Positions 6,667 through 11,877 of a DNA stretch of 11,877 nt are shown piece by piece; the stretch's first letter is position 1; each line of letters starts with the position of its first letter. Under the pieces are notes generated by a model that was given only the letters and a program-made list of their open reading frames with translations, had not been told where the DNA came from and ran no database searches. A program made the position numbers and the translations under genes. Source of the DNA: Nitrospirae bacterium UBA4572 (GTDB lineage: Bacteria > Nitrospirota > Leptospirillia > Leptospirillales > Leptospirillaceae); the NCBI GenBank assembly GCA_002387725.1, contig DGKK01000073.1, positions 6,601-18,477 on the forward strand. The letters are read 5' to 3'.

Positions 6667-6674
6667 GGAGGTGA
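6666..6674 (+). promoter_or_regulatory. Perfect extended ribosome binding site of fliC
   Basis: AGGAGGTGA is a nine-base exact complement to the 16S rRNA anti-SD and sits at optimal distance from the ATG at 6678. It is the strongest ribosome binding site in the window, fitting an abundant protein. It overlaps the flgJ stop codon and includes a GGA that CsrA could occupy. Confidence 0.85.
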
Positions 6675-6677
6675 GTC

Positions 6678-7538
6678 ATGAGTGGTATGGTCATCAACAC
6701 CAATGCGGCGTCTCTTGGAGCCCAGTACAACCTGAACGAAACCCAGAACCGCATCAACCAGACGATCAACCGGCTCTCGTCCGGCTACCGGGTGAACACG
6801 CCCGCCGACGATCCCGCCGGCTATTCCATCGGCCAGGTCATGACCGCCTACATGAAGTCGGTTCAGCAGGCGGTCAGGAATGCCAATGACGGAGCGAACC
6901 TGATCCAGACGATCGGCGGCGGTCTCCTCACCGACAACGAGATCCTCATCAAGATGAGGGCCCTAGCCATCCAGGCGGCCAATGGAACTTACAACGACAC
7001 CGATCTGTCGACACTGCAGAACGAATACCAGAACCTCCAGAGCGAGATCAACCGTATTGCGAAGGTGGCCAACTTCAACGGCCGCAAGGTCCTCGACGGA
7101 AGCCTCGAGAGCGGCCTGACCTTCCAGATCGACGTGGGAACCGAGGGGGAAAATCGTCTCGTCATTTCCGTCCCTTCCATCAGCACCGATGTTCTTGGCC
7201 TTTATCAGGGCAGCACGCTTGTGATGCCTCTGGGAATGACGTCGATCATCAACAGCCAGATGGCCCTCTCGGCGGTTTCCGCCATTGACGGCGCCCTCGA
7301 CGAACTGAACCGGATCCAGGGAACGCTCGGTGCCTTCCAGCAGAGAATGACCTGGACGATCCGGAATCTGAATACGGCTCTCGTCAATATTGCGGCCACC
7401 AAGTCCCAGATCAAGGATGCAAACTTTGCCAAGGAGACGGCGCGATTTGTTCGGGACCGGATCCTCCAGCAGTCGGGAACGGCGGTACTGGCCCAGGCCA
7501 ACCAGATCCCCCAGGCGGCGATCAAACTGATTCCGTAA
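6678..7538 (+). CDS. fliC: Flagellin, compact form
   Basis: This is the filament subunit, 286 residues. The N-terminal D0/D1 region is MVINTNAASLGAQYNLNETQ, then LSSGYRVNTPADDPAGYSIG and MRALAIQAANGTYNDTD. The C-terminal D1/D0 region ends SGTAVLAQANQIPQAAIKLI. The variable D2/D3 insertion is essentially missing (only about 145-200 separates the conserved ends), which predicts a smooth thin filament. Its codons strongly favour C-ending forms (AAC, ATC, ACC) more than its neighbours, consistent with high expression. It begins 11 bases after flgJ, and I see no sigma-28 promoter in front of it. It therefore seems to be transcribed with the ring genes. The nearby CsrA-FliW fusion is the likely post-transcriptional regulator. 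Confidence 0.97.
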   Translation: MSGMVINTNAASLGAQYNLNETQNRINQTINRLSSGYRVNTPADDPAGYSIGQVMTAYMKSVQQAVRNANDGANLIQTIGGGLLTDNEILIKMRALAIQAANGTYNDTDLSTLQNEYQNLQSEINRIAKVANFNGRKVLDGSLESGLTFQIDVGTEGENRLVISVPSISTDVLGLYQGSTLVMPLGMTSIINSQMALSAVSAIDGALDELNRIQGTLGAFQQRMTWTIRNLNTALVNIAATKSQIKDANFAKETARFVRDRILQQSGTAVLAQANQIPQAAIKLIP

Positions 7539-7561
7539 GGGAGAAACGCCCGATGGATTTG

Positions 7562-7577
7562 TGGGATTAGCCTTGCT
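7562..7577 (+). promoter_or_regulatory. Sigma-54-like promoter ahead of flgM
   Basis: TGGGATTAGCCTTGCT keeps the GG (7563-7564) and GC (7575-7576) at the required 10-base spacing and a perfect TTGCT, but has three mismatches in the -24 half. The predicted start is near 7588. It overlaps the sigma-28-like promoter by one base. It is weaker than the flgF promoter. Confidence 0.5.
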
Positions 7578-7604
7578 AAAGTCTTGATGGTAAACTGCCG
7601 ATAG
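7577..7604 (+). promoter_or_regulatory. Sigma-28 (FliA) promoter for flgM
   Basis: TAAAGTCT (7577-7584) and GCCGATAG (7597-7604) closely match the FliA consensus TAAAGTTT / GCCGATAA, with a 12-base spacer instead of the usual 11. Transcription should begin near 7611. A sigma-28 promoter in front of the anti-sigma-28 gene gives the familiar negative feedback loop. It can also drive flgN, flgK, flgL and the csrA-fliW gene. Confidence 0.75.
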
Positions 7605-7614
7605 GAGACTTGAA

Positions 7615-7630
7615 GGTGTGTGCCCACACC
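7615..7630 (+). promoter_or_regulatory. Leader hairpin before flgM
   Basis: GGTGTG-TGCC-CACACC is a 6-bp stem with a 4-base loop, at the predicted 5' end of the sigma-28 transcript. It lies four bases before the SD core (GGGAGG, 7634-7639). It may stabilise the mRNA or tune access of ribosomes. No ligand-binding structure was recognised. Confidence 0.4.
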
Positions 7631-7646
7631 AGAGGGAGGTACGTCG

Positions 7647-7994
7647 ATGAGCGACACAAAAATCACATCCTCGGGGCCATCCCCCCTGCCTGATCGGCCG
7701 GCGGGAGTCTCGGGCAATAAAAAGGCCGAAGCGGCGGGAGCGACAGGGGCGAAAAGTCCGGAGGCGGTGACCCGCCTTGTGGAGTCCGATGTCCTGGAGA
7801 TCTCCGGTCCGGCAAGACAGGTGGCCAAGCTGCGTGAGGAGATCGCGAGAGTGCCCGACGTGCGGGAAGAACGGATCGCCGATATCAAGGCCAGAATCAA
7901 GTCTGGAACCTATGCCGTTCCTTCGCGCGAGGTGGCCCGGAAGATGATCGAGTGGGGCCGCGATCATGGCGGATCCTCTCCCTCGTCGGCCTAG
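7647..7994 (+). CDS. flgM: Anti-sigma-28 factor FlgM
   Basis: FlgM binds sigma-28 (FliA) in the cytoplasm and is exported through the finished hook, which releases late transcription. The protein has 115 residues. The N-terminal half (1-50) is Gly/Ala/Ser/Pro rich and probably disordered, as expected for FlgM. The sigma-binding C-terminal part (about 50-105) contains VLEISGPARQVAKLREEIAR, then VPDVREERIADIKARIKSGT and YAVPSREVARKMIEW, matching the family. A GTG at 7620 is in frame but lies inside the leader hairpin. The ATG at 7647 has SD GGGAGG (7634-7639) at seven bases, so it is chosen. It is followed by flgN after 121 bases. Confidence 0.93.
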   Translation: MSDTKITSSGPSPLPDRPAGVSGNKKAEAAGATGAKSPEAVTRLVESDVLEISGPARQVAKLREEIARVPDVREERIADIKARIKSGTYAVPSREVARKMIEWGRDHGGSSPSSA

Positions 7995-8034
7995 ATGCGG
8001 CGCCAGCGGAGAGGAAACAGGCCAGGAAAGAGGT

Positions 8035-8058
8035 CGGACCTGCCGACGGCAGAGTCCG
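8035..8058 (+). promoter_or_regulatory. Long hairpin between flgM and flgN
   Basis: CGGAC+CTGCC (8035-8044) pairs with GGCAG (8048-8052) and GTCCG (8054-8058) around a GAC loop, giving a 10-bp GC-rich stem with one bulged A. No T tract follows, so it is not a classic terminator. It could protect the upstream flgM message or reduce read-through. It lies in the 121-base gap 7995-8115, which otherwise shows no coding signal I trust. Confidence 0.45.
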
Positions 8059-8115
8059 GAAAGGGTGGCAAAGGTGGACATCTCTGATAGAAGTCCGGAT
8101 ATTGCAGGAGCGCGG

Positions 8116-8529
8116 ATGGACGATTCCTCCCGGCTGGCCGAGGAGGCCCTGGCCGTTGTCGGCCAGCTTGTTCCCGTTCTTGAGCGGGAGAGGGATCTTC
8201 TGGTTTCCGGCGACTGGGAGGGGCTTGATGCCCTCACGGAATCCAAGGAGTCCTTGGGCCGCTCCCTGGGCGAACTCCTGTCAGAGCTATCCCCAGAAGA
8301 ACGGGCCCAGGTGGGAGAGGAGGATGGCTCCGCCCTGAGAGGCGCCCTTCTTCATCTTTCCGAGTTGACGGCGGTCAACCTGGCAATCGCCCGAGAATCT
8401 TCGCAGATCGTGGGCCAGCTCCTCCGGGAGATCAGCCTCGACAACGAAGGGGGGGGGACCTACGGGGCCAGCGGATCGGTCGATCCCGCTCGCCGAACCT
8501 CTCCTGCCCTGGTCTCGACCCGGGGATGA
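8116..8529 (+). CDS. flgN: FlgK/FlgL export chaperone FlgN
   Basis: This 137-residue cytoplasmic protein is mostly helical. The FlgN pattern includes LAEEALAVVGQLVPVLERER, DLLVSGDWEGLDALTESKES, a helix around LSELTAVNLAIARESSQIVG, and the family C-terminal TYGASGSVDPARR. It keeps FlgK and FlgL soluble and delivers them to the export gate, and both partners are encoded immediately downstream. The frame is open back to an ATG at 7966 that would overlap flgM and run through the intergenic hairpin. The ATG at 8116 has SD AGGAG (8106-8110) and begins exactly at the conserved domain, so it is preferred. It lies 31 bases before flgK. Confidence 0.87.
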   Translation: MDDSSRLAEEALAVVGQLVPVLERERDLLVSGDWEGLDALTESKESLGRSLGELLSELSPEERAQVGEEDGSALRGALLHLSELTAVNLAIARESSQIVGQLLREISLDNEGGGTYGASGSVDPARRTSPALVSTRG

Positions 8530-8560
8530 GACCCGGCCGATCCTTACCGGAGGGACGACG

Positions 8561-10240
8561 ATGTCTGGCATCATAGGGGTCATGAATATCGGTCAGACAG
8601 GGATCGAGGCCAACGAGGCCGCCCTGAAGACCGCTGGCCACAACCTGTCGAACGTGAACACGCCGGGATATTCCCGGGAACGTGTGATGCTCGAGCAGCA
8701 TGTCCCCGACATGGGCCATCCCGGAATGATGGGGGCGGGGGTCGATGCCGCCCGCATCCGTCGCGTCGTCAACCATTTTCTAGAGAATCAGTCGACGCGC
8801 CAGAAAACAACCCTGGGCTTCTGGGAATCCTCCCGGATCTCCCTGGGGGAAATCGATTCCTATTACTTCCATGCCCAATCCGAAGGGCTTTCCCGGGACC
8901 TTTCCCGCTTCTTCAACCACTGGGAAACGGTGGCCAACCATCCGGCCGACCGTGCCGCACGAGCCACCCTCATCACCTACGGCCACAATCTGGGGCAGGA
9001 CTTCCACCAGATGACCGCCCTTTATGCCGAGTCCCGCAATCGTCTGGGCCACCAGATCGAGGATCAGGTGACGAAGATCAATGCCCGCATCGCCCGGATT
9101 GCGGTCCTCAATCATTCGATTCTCGCCGCCCGTGGTCGAGGAGAGGACCCCAACACCTTTCTCGACGAGAGGGCCCGGATTGCCGGCGAAGTCTCCCGTC
9201 TGACCAACGCCCACTTCTTTCATGACAAGGACGGCTCCCTGAACCTCCATATCGGCGGTCAGGCGGCCTTTTCCGAGCAGGAGGTGGGCCACATGGCCGC
9301 GATCTTCGACCCCGTCCACGACCGCTACCGCATTACCTTTGCGCCCCCCTCCCATTCGGGCCCTCCGATCGACATCACCGACCGGGTCAAGGGGGGAGTG
9401 CTGGGGGGATACATCGATGTGCGCGATCACAAGATCAAATCCATGCAGCATCATCTCGACCTCCTGGCCTTCCAGGTCGCCAATAGCGTCAATTCCATCC
9501 ATTCCCGAGGATACGGTCTCTCCGGACAGACCGGAGTCAACTTCTTCAAGCCCACCGTGGAGGTCGTCCGGACGGCAGGGGAGGGTTCCGGCGGGGTCGT
9601 GGCCAATGTCGAGGATGCCTCGGCCGTTCTTCCCAAAATTCTCGTGGAGAGCGATGCGGCGGGAGTCCGGGTCTATTCGGCCAAAGATCATCTCCTCATC
9701 GGCAGCGGGGTCGTCAAGGACGGTGTGGCAACCATAACGGCCGGGGGCTATGCCCTCCGGGTGATGGCTCCGAAGAAGGGCTCCGAATCCTACACGGTCT
9801 CGGGTGGAACCCACGTGGCCGGGACGGCCCTGCATCTGGACGTGACCAACCTCTCGGCGGACGATGTGGCTGTCGCCGACTCTCCGGTCTCTCCCGGGAG
9901 CAACGAGGGCGACAATGCCAATGCTCACCAGATCTTTTATCTCTCCCAGAAGCACTTGCGCTTCCCCGGAGAGGATGAGCCGGCATCGATTTATGAGTAC
10001 TATGCCTCGGGGGTGGCCAAGATCGGGGCCTGGGCCCGTCAGGCGCGATTGAACGACAAGGCCCAGGTCGCGATCTCCCAGAGTCTGGAAACCCAGCGGC
10101 TGGCCGTCTCCGGGGTGTCGATCGCCAACGAGTCGGCCAAGATCATCCGCTTTGAAAAAGCCTATCAGGCCTCGGCCAACCTCATCCAAATGGTGAACCG
10201 GCTTCTCGACACGCTGGTCCGCCTTCCCAACAGCGGATAG
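8561..10240 (+). CDS. flgK: Hook-filament junction protein FlgK (HAP1)
   Basis: This 559-residue protein forms the first ring of the hook-filament junction and is exported with FlgN. N-terminal signature: GQTGIEANEAALKTAGHNLS then NVNTPGYSRERV (residues about 11-42). C-terminal signature: SGVSIANESAKIIRFEKAYQ then ASANLIQMVNRLLDTLVRLP (about 515-556). The central region (about 330-480) is beta rich and variable, as usual. The first 320 residues contain 21 histidines, which is high for an extracellular structural protein. SD GGAGGG (8549-8554) is well placed. A long reverse-strand open frame covers this gene but is only its shadow. Confidence 0.96.
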   Translation: MSGIIGVMNIGQTGIEANEAALKTAGHNLSNVNTPGYSRERVMLEQHVPDMGHPGMMGAGVDAARIRRVVNHFLENQSTRQKTTLGFWESSRISLGEIDSYYFHAQSEGLSRDLSRFFNHWETVANHPADRAARATLITYGHNLGQDFHQMTALYAESRNRLGHQIEDQVTKINARIARIAVLNHSILAARGRGEDPNTFLDERARIAGEVSRLTNAHFFHDKDGSLNLHIGGQAAFSEQEVGHMAAIFDPVHDRYRITFAPPSHSGPPIDITDRVKGGVLGGYIDVRDHKIKSMQHHLDLLAFQVANSVNSIHSRGYGLSGQTGVNFFKPTVEVVRTAGEGSGGVVANVEDASAVLPKILVESDAAGVRVYSAKDHLLIGSGVVKDGVATITAGGYALRVMAPKKGSESYTVSGGTHVAGTALHLDVTNLSADDVAVADSPVSPGSNEGDNANAHQIFYLSQKHLRFPGEDEPASIYEYYASGVAKIGAWARQARLNDKAQVAISQSLETQRLAVSGVSIANESAKIIRFEKAYQASANLIQMVNRLLDTLVRLPNSG

Positions 10241-10252
10241 CGGAGGATGACC

Positions 10253-11194
10253 ATGATCCGGGTGACAGGGTTGATGACCGATCGTTCCCTGATGGCCAAC
10301 CATGATCGGGCCACGGAGAATCTCTATGAGTCGGAGAAGCAGGTCTCTTCCGGGCTTCGTGCCGATACGCCCGGCGATGCCCCCGAGGCCATGAGCGAGG
10401 TCCTCCGGGTCAACCGCTCCCTGGCCGTCACCGGACAGATCATCCAGAATGCCCGGGAGGGAGCCACCCGCATCGCCCTGATGGAGAGCATCCTGACCCA
10501 GATCGACAACATCATGATCCGGGCGAAGGGGTTGGCCATCCGTCAGGCCAACGGGACGATGGATTCCCAGGACCGGAGGATCGCCGCCGAAGAGGCAGAG
10601 AGGCTCCTCGAGCAGACGGTCGCCCTGGCCAACACCCGAGGGGGGGAACAATACCTCTTTGGCGGAACAAACATCAGTGTTCCTCCTTTCCTGCTTTCCG
10701 ATCCCCAAAAAGAAGAGCCCTTTATCGTCTCTTACCAGGGGAACCACAAAAGCTCGACGATCCAGCAGGGGTTTACCCCCTCCTTCCGTCAGGCGGGGCT
10801 TCTCAAGACGACGATGGCCGGCGACACACTGCTTGGGGATTCCAAAAGGGCCCCCAATGCCAACTTGGCCTTCCCGGCCTTCCGGCGCTTTATCCTGGGC
10901 CTCAAGAACAACGACGATAAGGCCATCCAGGCCGCCATCGGCGAGTTTGATCTGGCCCTCAGGAAGGTCTCGGAGCGCTCAGCCGTTCTCGGAACCTATG
11001 AACGGGCCCTTCGCAGCACCATTTCCCGGCTGGAGAAATACCGGACCGACCTCAAGGTTCTCCGAAGCCAGACCGAGGATGTGGATATCCCCCGGGCGGC
11101 CTCCCGGATGGCTCTTTCTCAAAATCTCCTCGAGGTAAGCGCCAAGGCCAGCCGCAATATTCTCCAGAATGTCCAGAACGTGCTGTTCCACTAG
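10253..11194 (+). CDS. flgL: Hook-filament junction protein FlgL (HAP3)
   Basis: FlgL forms the second junction ring, on which flagellin polymerises. The protein has 313 residues and is flagellin-like at both ends. The N-terminus has RVTGLMTDRSLMANHDRATE, then LYESEKQVSSGLRADTPGDA and AKGLAIRQANGTMDSQDRR. GGEQYLFGGTN lies in the D1 region, and the C-terminus is ASRMALSQNLLEVSAKASRN followed by ILQNVQNVLF. An ATG at 10247 directly abuts the SD GGAGG (10242-10246). The ATG two codons later (10253) is at the optimal six-base spacing and is chosen. It lies 12 bases after flgK and 29 bases before the csrA-fliW gene, with no terminator between, so all are probably co-transcribed. Confidence 0.95.
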   Translation: MIRVTGLMTDRSLMANHDRATENLYESEKQVSSGLRADTPGDAPEAMSEVLRVNRSLAVTGQIIQNAREGATRIALMESILTQIDNIMIRAKGLAIRQANGTMDSQDRRIAAEEAERLLEQTVALANTRGGEQYLFGGTNISVPPFLLSDPQKEEPFIVSYQGNHKSSTIQQGFTPSFRQAGLLKTTMAGDTLLGDSKRAPNANLAFPAFRRFILGLKNNDDKAIQAAIGEFDLALRKVSERSAVLGTYERALRSTISRLEKYRTDLKVLRSQTEDVDIPRAASRMALSQNLLEVSAKASRNILQNVQNVLFH

Positions 11195-11208
11195 AAACGT
11201 ACGCCCAG

Positions 11209-11219
11209 GGAAGGGAGGA
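11209..11219 (+). promoter_or_regulatory. GGA-rich ribosome binding site with ATT start of csrA-fliW
   Basis: GGAAGGGAGGA holds three GGA triplets (11209-11211, 11214-11216, 11217-11219) and the SD core GGAGG (11214-11218), five bases before the ATT start codon. CsrA recognises GGA and classically represses translation by covering an SD, so the site suggests autoregulation by the encoded CsrA domain. The SD is clear; the CsrA role is inferred. Confidence 0.6.
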
Positions 11220-11223
11220 CGCC

Positions 11224-11877
11224 ATTCTTATCCTGACGAGAAAAAGCGGGGAAGGGATCAGTATCGGACCCTCGGTGCGGGTTGTCGTCCTTGAGGTGAA
11301 GGGAAGCTCCGTTCGCTTGGGGATCGAGGCGCCGGAAGGCGTCCGGGTCCACCGGGACGAAGTCCTTCGTCGCATCGAGGAGGAAAACCGCCATGCCATG
11401 GAGAGCCCCCGGGAGAGTGTCTCCGGAGGGGTTTCCCAGAAAACCGGGACAACGGGCAAGGGCGGGGAGTCCATGGTGACATTCAGGACGGTTCGTTTTG
11501 GCGAGATCCCCGTCGCCGAGTCGGGGGTGATCCGTTTTCCCGATGGCCTTCCGGGATTCCCGGGAGCCCATCGCTTCCTCCTTCTCGAGACGGGAGAGGC
11601 CCAGGTCTTCTATTGGCTCCAGTCCCTCGACGATCCGGCGCTGGCCTTTGTGGTCATGGATCCGGCCCTGCTCGTTCCCGACTATATGGCTCGGCTCGTC
11701 CTTCCCGAATGGGACCGGGAGTTTTTCGCTCCCCTTCCGTCAACCTCCCTCACCGCCATGGTGATCGTCACCTTTTCCGGGGAGACGGCCACGGCCAACC
11801 TCCTCGCTCCGCTCCTTGTTCGGGACGAAGAAAGGCTCGGCCGGCAGGTGATCCTGGCCGAGTCGGAGGAGTGGCTT
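11224..11877 (+). CDS. CsrA-FliW fusion protein, 3' end cut by window
   Basis: One frame of 218 codons without a stop runs to the window end. Residues 1-57 are a complete CsrA: ILILTRKSGEGISIGPSVRV, VVLEVKGSSVRLGIEAPEGV and RVHRDEVLRRIEEENRH. The RNA-binding residues Leu4 and Arg44 are at their canonical numbers. Residues about 58-83 are a Gly/Ser/Thr-rich linker (SPRESVSGGVSQKTGTTGKG). From residue 84 FliW follows: MVTFRTVRFGEIPVAESGVI, RFPDGLPGFPGAHRFLLLE, WLQSLDDPALAFVVMDP, TANLLAPLLV and GRQVIL. CsrA is an mRNA-binding repressor of flagellin translation; FliW antagonises it when not bound by flagellin. Here both are tethered. The start is ATT in the position of the usual Met, with an ideal SD and no ATG, GTG or TTG in frame nearby upstream. 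An internal ATG (11473) or GTG (11476) behind GGGGAG could also yield free FliW. Probably only the last few residues of FliW are missing. Confidence 0.9.
   Translation, partial: MLILTRKSGEGISIGPSVRVVVLEVKGSSVRLGIEAPEGVRVHRDEVLRRIEEENRHAMESPRESVSGGVSQKTGTTGKGGESMVTFRTVRFGEIPVAESGVIRFPDGLPGFPGAHRFLLLETGEAQVFYWLQSLDDPALAFVVMDPALLVPDYMARLVLPEWDREFFAPLPSTSLTAMVIVTFSGETATANLLAPLLVRDEERLGRQVILAESEEWL

Noticed and set aside
7874..7884. GCCGATAT in flgM as a sigma-28 -10 element
   Set aside because: There is no TAAA-like -35 element at about 15 bases upstream, and it sits within conserved FlgM codons.
6963..8246. 427-codon open frame on the reverse strand
   Set aside because: It runs antisense through fliC, two promoters and flgM. 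Its translation has no family-like pattern.
8780..10747. 655-codon open frame on the reverse strand
   Set aside because: It lies opposite flgK and flgL, which match their families fully. It is a by-product of GC-rich codon bias and shows no recognisable domain.
1..11877. CRISPR arrays, insertion sequences, tRNA or rRNA genes
   Set aside because: No spaced repeats, transposase motifs, flanking duplications or RNA gene signatures were seen anywhere in the window.

Overview
This window is one continuous flagellar gene cluster, entirely on the + strand, from a GC-rich (about 60% by eye) Gram-negative bacterium. P-ring and L-ring genes imply an outer membrane. The sigma-54 and sigma-28 promoter motifs, a FliK-like/FlhB-like pair, and CsrA plus FliW together suggest a deep-branching lineage such as Nitrospirota (a Leptospirillum-like organism is possible) or a deltaproteobacterial relative. 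I cannot fix the taxon from the sequence alone.

Layout. Positions 38-1293 hold an overlapping pair: a FliK-like (YlqG-type) protein and a small homologue of the FlhB cytoplasmic domain (YlqH/FhlB type). An unrecognised 211-residue protein follows (1404-2039). The 309-base gap 2040-2348 contains a pyrimidine-rich stretch, two mutually exclusive hairpins, an AT palindrome and a near-consensus sigma-54 promoter. That promoter drives flgF-flgG-flgA-flgH-flgI-flgJ and, with no visible promoter of its own, the flagellin gene fliC. A second regulatory gap (7539-7646) carries a sigma-54-like and a sigma-28-like promoter, overlapping by one base, ahead of flgM. Then come flgN, flgK and flgL. The last gene, starting at 11224, is cut by the window end.

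The most notable feature is that last gene. From an ATT codon with an excellent ribosome binding site, one frame encodes a complete CsrA, a Gly/Ser/Thr-rich linker of about 25 residues, and then nearly all of FliW with no stop between them. In other bacteria CsrA represses flagellin translation and FliW is its separate, flagellin-controlled antagonist. Here the two are covalently joined, and a plausible target, fliC, lies in the same cluster with a GGA-loop hairpin and a GGA-containing Shine-Dalgarno (SD) sequence in its leader.

How it fits together. FlgF and FlgG are rod proteins. FlgA and FlgI build the P ring, FlgH the L ring, and FlgJ assists rod and ring assembly. FlgK and FlgL form the hook-filament junction, with FlgN as their chaperone. 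FlgM holds sigma-28 in check until the hook is finished. Because fliC sits inside the ring operon, post-transcriptional control by the CsrA-FliW fusion may replace late transcription as the main brake on flagellin. That last step is inference.
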